Source: Hanleya hanleyi (taxonomy: Eukaryota > Mollusca > Polyplacophora > Lepidopleurida > Hanleyidae). Taken from it: a DNA stretch of 64,000 bases. Both the position numbers and the translations under genes were made by a program. Under the pieces are notes generated by a model that did no database searches, was not told where the DNA came from, and saw only the letters and a program-made list of their open reading frames with translations. Positions 1 to 12,064 of this stretch are shown here, piece after piece. The DNA is taken from positions 62,001 through 126,000 of the forward strand of contig JAVTVY010036923.1 of NCBI GenBank assembly GCA_036873755.1, given 5' to 3'. How positions within the stretch are numbered: position 1 is the first letter of the stretch; the number at the start of each line of letters is the position of its first letter.

Positions 1-971
1 ACACAACGAATCTGAGGTGGTTTAATGTTTATCAATGAAGAAAATCACCGATCAACCGTCATAGAATATAATGTGAAACAAGAAAACCGGAATAGTACAT
101 TCATCAGATTGCCGATACCCAAAATGTGTTGTCTCATATATCTAGATAACAACGTGATGTAGAGACGCTATTTATTCGTCTTTGTACCGGTTATGCTCAG
201 GAGAATGACATAGAATCATTATTATCTTGTGCAGAGGTGTTGGTCTTGAGTTGAATTACCGTAAACTACATAAATGCTACCTTTCTACTATAGTCCTATA
301 TATAAAAAATTGTTGTATTGTTGGGAAAATAATGCGATTCAAAAAGTTGTTTTGATCCTGGACAAGGGCACTGAAAACCATTAAAGAGATGTAAATGTAT
401 TTTCACACGTAAAGCTTGAAATCTACTGAACCTTTTTATTATTCAATCTGTTTCCTTTAGTTAAAAAATTGTCAAATTAAATCGGCGATCGTTATTTATT
501 TTTGGAATGAAGGCGCATTAGGAGACTGTTACCAACAAGTTCTGAGCTGACCTACTTTTGATGAAAATTTCCGGTGATTTTTATGAAAATCACTGGCGAT
601 TCTGACTTGGGCGGTGCCCATCTTAATATAGGCAGGATTTCAACTGGGGGTGGGGATTTCCAAGAGTTCAGTTCGCGTTCGAGTCCTAATGCCTACTCTA
701 CTTCGTAGGTCCTGTGACGTTAGTCACACTGCTCATGTAACATGAGAAAACAAAATAAGAGCGTGACCATCCGACCCACGGCCGGGATCCGGTCCAAAAT
801 AGGTCTATGTCGCCCTCCTGATCAATACCGAATTATGTATATATTGTAACTCTACATCGTGTGGTTATTGATTTATGAAAGCACGGACATGCAGACAGAC
901 ATAGCGGCTTTAATGGTATAGATAGTGTTCTATTTCAATATCCAGTCACTATATAGGTAACTCTCTAATTA
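1..971. other. Non-coding stretch, no recognised gene
   Basis: No supportable coding exon. A tRNA-like B-box resemblance (cgttcgagtcc, 676-686) is the only landmark, and I found no matching A box upstream. Confidence 0.4.
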
Positions 972-1139
972 AGAAATAATGTTTTCATATGCGTGCTAAA
1001 TGGTTATTTTACGCACGGCTAGTGTGGGAAAGTTTATATTTTAGAGCAAGAGCGAAGACCGCGCCCTAAAATTGATAAATTTTAACACACTAACCGTGCG
1101 TAAAATAACCATTTGCACGCCTATGAAAACATTATTTCT
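972..1139. mobile_element. 168-bp hairpin MITE
   Basis: The ends are inverted copies: agaaataatgttttcat (972-988) against atgaaaacattatttct (1123-1139). Complementarity continues through 'ggttattttacgcacgg' and 'ccgtgcgtaaaataacc', leaving a loop of about 60 bp. It has no coding capacity. This is the structure of a foldback/MITE element; the family is not recognised and no target duplication is obvious. Confidence 0.7.
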
Positions 1140-1639
1140 ATTCTATTTCACTTCTCAAATTGATTATCAAGAAAGATTACACTGAAAGGTTGAAAACATA
1201 TTTTAAACTTTGACAACCTTTCTCCTATTTTTGAGAAAACTCGTTCACTTATGTTGGGACGCTGCTTCCGTCTCGGTTGGCATCGTGCCAATGTCAGTGG
1301 ACGAGTTTATGTGATCTCTCAAATGGGGAGTGATTTTGTCAGTTGAGTCAGCTGTTGGGAAATTACGTGGATATATGCCTATTTGTGTCGCTTTGTTAAT
1401 CAATTTCCCGATGGAAACGACAGCTAAACTTGAGAAGGAAATTTCATATTATAAATTGTTTGTTTTATTTGATTGCTACTTGTATGAAAGCAGACGTCCC
1501 TTTCCTTATCCGACTTGTGAAATGGAATCTCCTAATGAACACCTGCACTTGACACATGTACATTTCACATAACCGTGGTAAATCGTGTAATAATTGCACG
1601 GTTAGCTCGATGTTATTGACACAAGTGATATAGAATAAT
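1140..1639. other. Non-coding stretch
   Basis: Nothing recognised. An 80-codon open frame at 1330-1572 has no family resemblance and no convincing splice or start context. Confidence 0.4.
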
Positions 1640-1806
1640 TCATTCACTACAGTGCGCGTTCCAACGATTAAATCAGTAAAGTGAGTTATCCAATAATTCG
1701 ATCAGTACAGTAGGCTGCCTAATAATTCAACCAGTACAGTCAGCTCTCCAACATTTCAATCAGTACAGTGCGCTTGAAAATAATGCAATCGGTATAGTGA
1801 GCTACA
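1640..1806. repeat. Diverged 29-bp satellite, left outlier block
   Basis: About six degenerate copies of a 29-bp unit of the form 'caatcagtacagtgagctct'. It is the same unit as the large array at 4875-6125, from which it is separated by the Penelope-like RT pseudogene and a transposon. The copies differ at many positions, so this block is old compared with the central array. Confidence 0.75.
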
Positions 1807-1810
1807 GGAT

Positions 1811-2580
1811 ATAATTATTTCTACCCCAACCACATACACCGATATTCCAAAAGTATACTGGACTCTCAAAATTCATAAACCACCATACAAAGCTAGATTC
1901 ATCGCTGGGTTTAGAAGCTGCACCACCAAGCTTCTCTCAACCCTGTTGACGAGGGCCCTTCAGAAGCTAAAAGCAATTTTGGAAAGGTATTGTGTAAGTA
2001 TTTCTAAAAACACGGACGTTCAATGTATGTGGTTATTGAAAAACTCAAAATGTCTCATGGAAGAACTTGAGGCAAAAGGACACATACTGCACAGACATGT
2101 ATTCACATGAGACTTCTCGACTATCAAAATAACAATTCCTCTTCGGGACCTTAGCGATCTTAGTTCATTGCTTGTATCGATGTTCAAGAAGCTGATCGTC
2201 GATATGTCCGAAGACACAAAGTATTCTATAGTTCTACTACATACAAGGGATATCATTCACGTAATGTTTATTTATTTATAGAGCTATTTGAATTTCTCAT
2301 TAATAATATTCATGTGAATTTTAGCAGCAAATACATCAACATCATATAGGTATTTCAATGGGTAGTAATTGTACATCACTTTTGGCTGACCTAAATCTGT
2401 TCTCTTATGAATGGACTATATGCAGCCGCTTTGAAAAAACGAGCATTACAAAGCTCGTTCCTTCTCATCCACCAACCGGTATGTAGACGATCTTCTGGCT
2501 GTGGATACTCGCTATGTCCCTTTCCCTTTCTAAATAATAATATTCCAGTGGGACATCCATATGGCGTATATATATGTCGC
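1811..2580 (+). pseudogene. Penelope-like reverse transcriptase remnant, N-terminal and palm parts
   Basis: A conceptual translation from 1811 reads through the block IPKVYWTLKIHK and KARFIAGFRSCTTKL, typical of a widespread invertebrate RT group that I place with Penelope-like elements. One in-frame stop lies just before DFSTI (near 2108). The catalytic box RYVDDLLAVD follows at 2477-2506 in another frame, and PYGVYICRL at about 2557-2583 in a third, so there are frameshifts and an internal deletion. The reading is then cut by the insertion of copy A and resumes at about 4446. RT identity is high-confidence; Penelope assignment is an inference from the PK-x-HK motif and remembered family pattern. 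It is dead. Confidence 0.7.
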
Positions 2581-2582
2581 CT

Positions 2583-4446
2583 TTTTATACGCCCGCCAAA
2601 AAGGCGGACGTATTATGTGATGGCGGTTTCCGTCCGTGTGTCCGTCTGTCCGTCCGTCCGTCCCTCGTGTCCGGTCTATATCTGGGATAGTTTTCTATCT
2701 ACAGTTCCCATCTTTGGTGAGTGGATACCCTACAGGGGAGACTATGTGTCGCATACCAAAATGAAGGTCAAGGTCAGAGGTCAAAGGTCTCTGGCCTACA
2801 AAAACAGGAAATCACTGAAAAGTTTGTGTCCGGTCTATATCTGTGAACGTTTTCTATCCACAGTTGCAATTTTTTGTGAGTGGATATACTAGGTAGAGAC
2901 GATGTGTCACACATCAAAATTGAGGTCGAGGACAGAGGTCAAAGGTCAGTGGGACCGAAAAATCAGGAAATTATTAAAAATTTCATTTTTTTTGTGAGTG
3001 GATTTTTTTTGGAGAGGAAATGAAGTGTCGAAATGAAGTGTCGCATGCCAAGAAGTAGGTCAAGCTCCAAGGTCAAAGGTCTCTGTGACCCCAAAATCAG
3101 GAAGTTATTAAAAATAACTTTTTTTGTGTCAGTAGATACATTAGGGGACACGATGTGTCACGTATCAAACTGTAGGTCAAGGTCACTGTGACCCCAAAAC
3201 CATGAAATTGTTAAAATTTTGTGTCCGTTGATATATTAAGGGAAGACCATGGGTCATGTACCAAAATTTAGGTCAAGGTCATTAGTCAAAGTTAGTTCAA
3301 GGCCATTAGTCAAGGGGTCACTGTGACCCCAAAATCAAGAAATCATTAAAAAATACTTTTTTGTGTCAGTAGATACATTAGGGGACATGATATGTGATGT
3401 ACCAAAATGTAGGTCACAGTCGAAGGTCAAGGTCACTGTAACCCCAAAATCATGAAATTGTTAAAAATCATGATTTTTGTGCCCATTGGTACATTGAGGG
3501 AAGACAATGTGTCGTGTACCAAAATTTAGGTCAAGATCACTGTGACCCCAAAATTTGGAAATCATTAAAAATAACTTTTTGTGCCAGTCGATATATTAGC
3601 GGGACACGATGTTACGTACCAAAATATGGGTCAAATGTCAAGGTCACTGTGACCCCGAAATCATGAAATTATTAAAAATCACATTTTCATATGCTTGTTG
3701 AAATGAGGTCGTGTGATGCGATGGTGAGTTCTGTCCATCTATCCATCTATTCATCCATTAACATGCGTTGTTCGTGCGATATCTCTAGTTTCAAGGTATG
3801 GATTGGTACCAAATTTTGGGTATACATTCTCGCATGGCAAAGAGAAGCCATATTCATTTTAAGATCAATTTGTCACAGGTGAAGGTCACAGTCCCCCAAA
3901 ACTGAATCCAGTTTAGCTGACTATATGTGTTAGGTTGGAATATTCAGAGTTGTCTCCCCTATATGTATATGGCATTTGTCCTGTGGAGTTGTCTCCCGTT
4001 TTGGGACATGAAAGAAACAGCTACATTTAGTTAAACTGTTGTGAAATAAAGACCATACATTTGCTAATTTAAGTGGGAGAGGGCTCCTTCATGAACTTAT
4101 GCTTCTTTGTTAACTCAAAAACAAAGGTTTACTTCATCACCTGAAAGGAATCTATTTGAAGGAAAACTACTATTTTCTTGTGTTTGACTATTGGCGATTT
4201 AAGTGTGGGATATGTGAAAGCTTGGCTCTTGTTTCAAGGTCACCTAGTTACCAAGAGTTAAGCCTATTTTAGTTTTTTCAATCAATATAAGATGTGATAT
4301 ATGTTACATTCTTAGAAACACAAAACCATAGACCTTTCTCTGGATTGCTAGCTACCAATTGGGATCAAGGCCATTAAACAATCTGGAAATCTGGACCAGT
4401 GTAATTTCAGATGTACGGGCGTATATTGAAGCCCTTGGGCTCTTGT
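2583..4446 (+). mobile_element. Pearl-like tandem-core transposon, copy A
   Basis: Starts with a GC hairpin (tatacgcccgcc..ggcgg) and 'cgtattatgtgatggcg', then 'gtccgtcc' runs, then a tandem core of about 100-120 bp units ('aggtcaaggtcactgtgacc ... ccaaaat'). A single-copy 3' part follows, ending 'gggcgtatattgaagccc' and 'gggctcttgtt'. Copies B and C share both ends and the layout. There is no protein-coding capacity. It sits inside the Penelope-like RT: YGVYICRL stops at its left edge and the RT frame resumes at its right edge. The architecture resembles the non-autonomous pearl/CvE elements of bivalves, which are thought to be Helitron-moved; that link is inference. Confidence 0.75.
2936..3654 (+). 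promoter_or_regulatory. Nuclear-receptor-type half-site array in copy A
   Basis: Seen directly: perfect GGTCAnnnTGACC palindromes at 3181-3193, 3316-3328 and 3642-3654; a perfect DR1 (AGGTCA-A-AGGTCA) at 2936-2948; several further AGGTCA half-sites and near-perfect palindromes (3431-3443, 3535-3547). These match the published consensus for estrogen-type and RXR/HNF4-type nuclear receptors. Whether any receptor binds here is unknown. Confidence 0.35.
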
Positions 4447-4525
4447 TTGCACTTCCTTGAACCTGTGTAGACTTTGACGATTTTAATCAATGTCAGAGAA
4501 CATTATTCTATAAACTTGTCTAATT
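4446..4525 (+). pseudogene. Penelope-like reverse transcriptase remnant, continuation after copy A
   Basis: Directly after copy A a frame reads FALP-stop-TCVDFDDFNQCQRT-LFYKLV. This fits the segment that follows YGVYIS-RL-xx-FAR in this RT group (remembered pattern FAR.C..V.DFN.RN..LT.KLL). It carries in-frame stops. It shows that copy A interrupted an RT gene rather than landing beside one. Confidence 0.5.
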
Positions 4526-4537
4526 TCGGTTAACCTC

Positions 4538-4860
4538 ATGATGTGGATATGAACACACACAATCAAAGCGTGACGGATACATCATTCTCTAGATAACGAT
4601 TTCACAACGAAAATCATGTGGATCAAGACTACTGATAAGAGATACGGATTTTGTGGCACACCGTGACATCATTAAAAGCTGTTGATCGATTCTCTATTGC
4701 AGGAAACTAACCATTATGCTATGAATGTTTATTCTATTTTATTTTATTTTTTAATTTAATACTAATGCTGTTATATGGATTAGGTCATTGGATTATGTAA
4801 GCGGAAATTTTTTAATGGGCGACGGGTGAATATTGAATGACGGCACTATGACGCCTGAAT
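4538..4860 (+). repeat. Penelope-like 3' module, copy 1
   Basis: This segment, with landmarks 'aatcaaagcgtgac', 'catcattctctagataacg', 'cattgcaggaaac'-type sequence, 'gctgttatatgg' and 'gacgg(c/g)tgaatattgaatg', recurs at 18395-18580, 29440-29620 plus 31654-31775, and 55086-55385, with its tail inverted at 38282-38345. At two sites it follows Penelope-like RT sequence, so I infer it is the 3' end of that retroelement. Confidence 0.55.
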
Positions 4861-4874
4861 GACGCTTTTATCTG

Positions 4875-5169
4875 AATTATTCCAATCAACAGTAAGCTCT
4901 CTTAATAATTTAATCAGTACAGAAAGCACTCTAATAAATCAATGGGTACTGAGAGATCTCCAGCAATTCAATCAGAATAGTAAACTCTCCAATAATTTAA
5001 TCGGTACTGTGAGCTCCTATCAATTCAATCAGCAACGTTAGCCCTAATAATTCAGTCAGTAAGCCGAGTTCTCCAATAATTTATTTCGTACATTGAGCTC
5101 TCCAATGATCCAATCAGCACGGCGAATCCTTTAACATTATAATAGGTAAACTGAACTCCCTGATTATTC
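4875..5169. repeat. Diverged 29-bp satellite, shoulder of main array
   Basis: About ten degenerate 29-bp units ('tcaatcagtacagtgagctc'-like). Divergence falls off towards the homogeneous array on the right, the usual pattern for satellite edges. Confidence 0.75.
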
Positions 5170-6125
5170 AGTCAGTATCGTGAGCTTTCTAACAATTCCA
5201 TCATTACAGAGAGCCCTCCAACAATTCCATCATTACAGGGAGCCCTCCAACAATTCAATCATTACAAAGAGCCCTCCAACAATTTTATCATTACAGAGAG
5301 CCATCCAACAATTCAATCATTACAGAGAGCCCTCCAACAATTCAATCATTACAGAGAGTCCCTAACAATTCAATCATTACAGAGAGCCTTCCAACAATTC
5401 AATCATTACAGAGAGCCCTCCAACAATTCAATCATTACAGAGAGCCCTCCAACAATTCAATCATTACAGAGAGCCCTCCAGCAATTCAATCATTACAGAG
5501 AGCCCTCCAACAATTCAATCATTACAGAGAGCCCTCCAACAATTCAATCATTACAGAGAGCCCTCCAACAATTCAATCATTACAGAGAGCCCTCCAACAA
5601 TTCAATCATTACAGAGGGCCCTCTAACAATTCAATCATTACAGAGAGCCCTCCATCAATTCAATCATTACAGAGAGCCCTCCAACAATTCCATCATTACA
5701 GAGAGCCCTCCAACAATTCAATCATTACAGAGAGCCCTCCAACAATTCAATCATTACAGAGAGCCCTCCAACAATTCAATCATTACAGAGAGCCCTCCAA
5801 CAATTCAATCATTACAGAGAGCCCTCCAACAATTCAATCATTACAGAGAGCGCTCTAACAATTCAATCATTACAGAGAGCCCTCCAACAATTCAATCATT
5901 ACAGAGAGCCCTCTAACAATTCAATCATTACAGAGAGCCCTCCAACAATTCAATCATTACAGAGAGCCCTCTAACAATTCCATCATTACAGAGAGCCCTC
6001 CAACAATTCAATCATTAAAGAGAGCCCTCTAACAATTCCATCATTACAGAGAGCCCTCCAGCAATTCAATCATTACAGAGAGCCCTCTAACAATTCCATC
6101 ATTACAGAGAGCCCTCCAACAATTC
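5170..6125. repeat. Homogeneous 29-bp tandem array (~33 units)
   Basis: A 29-bp unit ('gagagccctccaacaattca' plus 'atcattaca') is repeated about 33 times with few changes and no spacers. From about 5850 rightwards, units alternate between 'ctctaac' and 'ctccaac' forms, several of the first form also carrying 'ccatc', giving a 58-bp dimeric higher-order repeat. Open frames across it are artefacts of the repeat. Confidence 0.95.
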
Positions 6126-7795
6126 AATCAGTTCATTGAACTCCAACCTGTAACCATCTGGGTCATCTGTATGCGGTAAGACTGACCCTGGGATCGTGTG
6201 TATTCATCTTCAGCCTACTTTCGCCATCTATTTGAGTTAATTCCCCGAAATCAGCACCACGTGATGTCGTCAGCCAATCGCTAAACTCTACCGACTTAAC
6301 CCCAACGTAACCCGCCATTTTCAAGTCATGTGCTGTCCTACTTCTTCAAAACTACAGATCTACAACACCTCTTGGATGATACGGAAGTTATTCATATCTG
6401 TATATTTCGTAAGCTCAGATAATGTATGCTTTAAAAGCAACATGAAAAGTCTGTAATTTATCAGATTTCTCTAGTCTGTTCTCCGCCGGATGAAGATCGA
6501 ACAGCATACGGTAAAGTATCGGATATCGCTCCGCAATAATGGCGACACACGATTCGCAAGCCATCTTATGGATGGCGGAGCGTACGCAAATGCATTGACC
6601 TCTTCAATATTTCAATCAGTACATTGAGCTCTCCAATATTTAGCCAGGCCAGGGATGGCTTATGTTTTGTCGACTTATTCTTTCTCTTCATTTCAATTCA
6701 TTCTCTTCCGACACATTCCTGTTCGTCTGATAACTTATTGATGCCTTTGTCGATCATGTTTGAATTTGTCATGTTTACTGTTCGCCAACTGATTTTGAGC
6801 TTCTGATCGGAATTTGTTATTTCCTACAACTTCCCTTATATATGCCTATGTTCAATATCCCGGGTTCCAGACAGGTCTAGCAAAGGAAATTATCTGTCAC
6901 TGTTGGTGGTTAAAATAGTGACTGACTATTGGTTCATTGTACTGAGTTGCATATTCTCACGTGCATCCATGCGATATGAGGAACTGCAGGACATGATACT
7001 CCAAGCCTTCCAATTAAATTTTATATGATAACGATGTTTGTCTATGAATCCATCTCTGTTACTTGTGGATTCAGTTCTGGTGGCACATCTTTAGAGCTTT
7101 TTATTGTAAACCACAGACGCAAACTACTTGTTGAGCACAAAACTATCGAAGTTCATTGACCTTTACCTATTTTCTAGGGCCAAGGTAACAGGCAAAAGTA
7201 AGTTTGTCTGTTCGCCATTGATTTTCGCCTTTTTTACCCCCCGGCCATTTTGGTTCAAACAATATATTTATTTCCTCAAAGGAAACTGGGTTTGGCGAAC
7301 AGGCAAGCCTATAGTAACGCCTCTCCCAGACAAACAAATTGAAAGTACAAACGGTAAGTGGAAACATAAAACGTTGCATTAACTTGGCGAGAATTAATCA
7401 TGATAATCAGAAATGAAATGAATATGTAATAATGTAATAATATGTGAAAACAAAGAACGAAAAACATTTATATGCAAATACATGAAGTAAACAATCTGAT
7501 ATATACAATTTTATGCTCTCAGTATTAATAATATATATATTTCTGCGAATTATCAAACTATACAATGATCAAATGTACCCGGTACTAATTATATACACTG
7601 TAAATTAAAAAAGTATGCTCACATAGGCTTCCTTTAGAATAGATAGTACGCTTAGATAGTTATATATATCATTTACGAAACTGTAATGAATATAAATTGA
7701 GTGTAGTATATGGTGAAAATAAGTTGAGTGCAGTATAATGGTTCTGCCTGGATGATTGCCATTACTCCAAAAATCGTTCTGATTGCATGATGAAA
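6126..7795. other. Non-coding stretch with one stray 29-bp unit
   Basis: No gene recognised. A single diverged 29-bp satellite unit sits at 6604-6645, so the interval 6126-6603 may be an insertion into the satellite. 7400-7740 is AT-rich. Confidence 0.4.
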
Positions 7796-8400
7796 TTATG
7801 GCCTCGGGGTATTTTCGTCGTCATGTGCGTAGGTCCGTCCGTCCGTACGTCGTAGCGTCCATACGTCCGTCCGTTACCGCATTTTAGACAAAACCGCTTG
7901 AGATACAGTGACCAAATTTTGGAATCTTATTTATCCAGTTGTAAGTCAGACGCCTATCGGAAATGACTCCCCTCGGCCTATATTGTAGAGAGTTATGCCC
8001 CCTTGTAGATATATTAATTTCTGGTTTTGTGATATATGCTTGAATATAACCAACTATTCCAGCAGAACTATGTTTGGTACAGCTACCAAAATTTGAGGAA
8101 ACTTTATCTAATTGTATTCTAGATGCCTTCAAAAAAAGTCGTCTGGGCCCATAATGTATGGAGTTATGCCCCTTTTCGGATGTAATAATCTCTGATTTTG
8201 TGATGTATAGTTGAAGTTACAAGTTATATCTGAAGAACTGTGTTTGGTACAGCTACCAAATTTTAGAAACTTATCTATCTACTTGTATTCTAGAAGCCAA
8301 CAGAAAATTATTCGCATCGGCCCTTATTTTACAGAGTTATCCCCTTCTTTGTATGTAATAATCTATGATTGTGATACATGCTTGAATCTTGTTATATCTG
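7796..8400 (+). mobile_element. Tandem-core transposon (~170-bp unit), partial
   Basis: Opens with 'cctcggggtattttcgtcgt' and 'gtccgtccgtccgtacgtcg', then about three ~170-bp units. Each has 'tttggtacagctaccaaa' (or a variant), 'gagttatgcccc' and 'gattttgtgat'. The layout matches the other gtccgtcc-headed elements in the window. The 3' end is not recognised. Confidence 0.55.
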
Positions 8401-10169
8401 CAGATTTAATAATATACTCTAAAAAGGACAATTCTATTTTAGTAAATACATCTATAATATGTTGCACATTCTCAGCATATTTCTCAATTGCTTGGCGGAA
8501 GCCGGGGGATTCGAGAGTCTCACCCTCATGTTTATCCAAGCTGTCCAAACAACATATACACGGTGTATAAATATCAATAATGTACTATGACTGAACTCCC
8601 CGCTAATTTAAAACCACACATGCACCTAAATCCCAACGGCTGGGACGTTTTGAGACTATTGGGAATTGGAACAATAGCATTGATATTATGCACAGAGATG
8701 TGGGTTCGTGCCAGCTTATAGGTATGATTTTTTCTTATTCTTGACACAAGTTATACGGATTCAGGTAGACACCGATCGCGAATTGGATTAATATAAGTCA
8801 ATTGAGAACGTCCAATTTTTTTGTAGAGATCTTGTGACGCACAATCTTTAATCGTTGCATTTATCATTCTGACATCAAGGATATATGCAGGGAATATGCA
8901 AGCCATGCTGAGTTAATCAATGCCAAGATGCGACCCCTAATTTTAGCGGAAAATTTGATGATACTACAAATTGATGTAGAGACTGAACGCGTTCTGATCG
9001 TGTGCTGACGATTCTCGCTTAATTGCATGCACAGCTGATTGCTCCCGTTGTTGCCACAAATATGACAAGTTATATTGACTATAAGCCTGTTATAGTTAAT
9101 TTATAGTCACTAGCATTAAACCCGTCATGTGCAATGTAGAATATTAGGAATACGTGCGATGTAAATTAATCGATGAACGCAGCTTTTCCATATTTCTTTA
9201 ATCATGATGTAGTTCTCAAGAACTCGTGGACAATGGTGCTGTAATATTGAATCACCTATTATGGTTGATACAGTTCGGTAATCTACATTAATAAAATGTA
9301 TATCGAAACTGACATATTCAATATCAATTATCATTTGCATTCATTGTTTCAAATTAACAAATACAGTCACGTCGCCAAATCCGATCCATTGTCACTTCCG
9401 ATCCAGTGTCAGTTCCGACCCTCTTCCCTGTACTCACAATACCGCGAAATCTTTAAACTTTTGGTGTATTTAAACCAGTATATCGATGTTTCAGTCATGA
9501 TTATGTTCGAGTATACCTTCTCATCACGAGATAGACGTGCATACCCACCAAATTTGCACGATTAAATCGGCTTCCTACCGACACCATTATCCACCGTCAT
9601 GCAATACCGGCGTCGCTTGAAAGCGCTTGCGATTGAAGTGTTCTTGTTTTTGTTTTTCACGTGTGGTTATGATGTCAAACTATCTATCTAACATTGCCAT
9701 GACTTATCACGCTATATATAGGCTTTCCGCCCAATTGTTGACATCGATTCACGGAGCCAGTTCCGAACCACCTTATAATGCCAACATGGGTCATATCATG
9801 ATGACTTCTCAAGGTGGTATGATTACCGTAAATCCTCTACTCGAATGTAAAGACCCCCAATTCAAATATAAAATAATCAAAGCACTGGTTGCTCCAAGAA
9901 GAATATTTTATTGTCCAATATGTTATCCTCCACCACACCTGGCTATTATCTCAATATAAACTGAGAGGTAAAGGCCTTCGAACTTAAATGCATCCTCGTT
10001 CTTGAACGCTATTAAACTGTTCAGTTACAGAATAACGAAAAGCAAAACGAATTATCCAACCCCGAACATATTATTCTGGAAGAAATACCATGTTCATAGT
10101 AACAGTGGTATAAATTCAGAGCAAAGGTCAATGTCAGAACGAGGCCAGATTGGAACTATCCATACGTCT
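8401..10169. other. Non-coding stretch
   Basis: Nothing recognised. The 110-codon frame at 9627-9959 has no family motif and no signs of an exon beyond being open; I do not support it as a gene. Confidence 0.4.
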
Positions 10170-10565
10170 CGTTAACTCTATCTGGCAGAGGCGTTTTGGG
10201 AACTGTCCAGTACTGGCACCTCCACTCCCTAAATATTTATCTTATCCCTTAATTGAGCTAGGGAGGCTGAAACTTACCACACTATACCCTTGGGTCAAAC
10301 TCTGCTAGAAAATGTAAAACAAATCCAAGATTGCCGTCATGACGATGTCACAGCGACGTCATTTTCAAAAAGACCAACCTTTGGACGATTTTTTGGTCAG
10401 ATTTAAAAAAAATTCTCTTCGCAAAAACTGCATGGTAAATTAGTAAATAAATAATCCGATGTGAAATCAAATAGCTTGGGCCCATTTTTTCCACGTTGAA
10501 GAAAAATGACGAAAACATGACATTTTTGGTACAGCGCATGGTCGTCATTTTGAATTTCTTCATGA
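10170..10565 (-). repeat. Dispersed repeat copy, minus orientation
   Basis: Its reverse complement matches about 52590-52830 and, in part, 60609-60842. Shared landmarks are 'atcttggatttgtttt', 'gagcttgacccaagggt', 'agctcaatt' and 'ttttgcgaagagaa'. It lies next to a tandem-core element here and at 52.6 kb, which suggests a larger composite family. No coding capacity seen. Confidence 0.6.
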
Positions 10566-10587
10566 TCCTTTGCTCTGGTTGTTATTG

Positions 10588-12064
10588 TCCCCCGCTACTT
10601 AGTAGGGGGGGGACTTAGAAACACCGGTGTCCGTAATTCCGTGATTCCGTAATTCCGTAAGATTTTCTTGTCCGGACAATAACTCGTGAACGATTCAACC
10701 GATCAACTTCAAACTTGGGGTGTGCCTTGACATTGGCCAGAGGACGGTTGGGATTGTTTTTCAGCAATGTGCGTAATCAAATATGGCCGCCGTCAGCCAT
10801 TTCGGATTATAAGCAGTTCGATCTTAGATTTTCTTGTCCGGACAATAACTCGTGAACGATTTAACCGATCAACTTCAAACTTGGGGTATGCCTTGACATT
10901 GGTGAGAGGACGGTTGGGATTGTTTTTCAGCAATGTGCGTAATCTAATATGGCCGCCATCAGCCATATTGGATTATAAGCAATTGGATCTTAGATTTTCT
11001 TGTCCGGACAATAACTCATGAACGATTTAACTGATCAACTTCAAACTTTGTGTGTGCCTTGACATTGGTGAGAGGACGGTTGTGATTGTTTTTCAGCAAT
11101 GTGCGTAATCTAATATGGCCGCCGTCAGCCATATTGGATTATAAGCAGTTAGATCTTGTCCGGACAACAACTTGAGAACGATTCAATCGATCTACTTCAT
11201 ATGTGGGGAGTGCCTTGACATTGTTGAGAGGAGGATTAGGATTGTTTTTCAAGGACGTGCTTGATCCAATATGGCCACCATCAGCCATACTGGATTTCAT
11301 TGGATTTTAAGCAGTTTGATTTTGTCCGGACAATAACTGGAGTACGATTCAACTGATCTACTTCAAACTTGGGGAGTGCCTTGACATCGGTGAGAGGACG
11401 GTTTGGATTTTTTTCAGCGATGTGCATAATCCAATATGGCCACCGTCAGCCATATTGGATTATAAGCAGTTGGATCTTAGATTTTATTGTCCGGACAATA
11501 ACTCGTGAACGATTTAATCGATCAACTTCAAATTTGGGGTGTGCCTTGACATTGGTGAGAGGACGGTTGGGATTGTTTTCCAGCAATGTGCGTAATCTAA
11601 TATGGCCGCCGTCAGCCATATTGGATTGTAAGCAGTTGAATCGTGTCTGGACAATAACTCGAGAATGATTCAACCGATCTACTTCATACCTGGGGAGTGC
11701 CTTGACATTGTTGAGAGGAGGATTAGGATTGTTTTTCAAGGACGTGCTTAATCCAATATGGCCACCATCGGCCATACTGGATTTCATTGCATTTGAAGCA
11801 GTTTGATCTTGTCCGGACAATAGCTGGAGTACGATTCAACTGATCTACTTCAAACTTGGGGAGTCCCTTGACCTTAGTGAGAGGACAGTCATGTATTATG
11901 TTTTATGGATGTGCATAATCCAATATGGGTGCCATCTGCTGTATTAGATTATGTTAAGCTCATCAGCGATATCTCCATTTTCAAATCATACTCTTATCAA
12001 TGATATGAGATATCATCGACCCCAAAAAATCGATCCACCATAACTGGTGCTGCTAGCGGGGGAC
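10588..12064 (+). mobile_element. Tandem-core transposon, ~160-bp unit x8
   Basis: Starts with a short C/G hairpin (cccccgctacttagtagggg) and ends near 'gctagcgggggacatgg'. In between are about eight ~160-bp units, beginning near 10669, 10831, 10997, 11156, 11325, 11488, 11643 and 11811. Each has 'cttgtccggacaataactcg', 'gtgccttgacattg', 'gagaggacggtt' and 'atatggcc(g/a)cc(g/a)tcagcc'. Same architecture as the element at 54117-55563. Non-coding; open frames across it reflect the repeat. Confidence 0.75.

Noticed and set aside
676..686. Possible tRNA-derived SINE from cgttcgagtcc
   Set aside because: One base off the B-box, no A box at the required distance, no tail or TSD.
5170..6125. Regular ~29-bp repeats resembling a CRISPR array
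   Set aside because: Units are directly contiguous with no unique spacers, in eukaryotic DNA; it is a satellite.
10767..11820. Open frames in the 160-bp array (both strands)
   Set aside because: Repeat units produce repeated peptide text (e.g. RTITRERFNRSTSNLG), explained by the tandem DNA.
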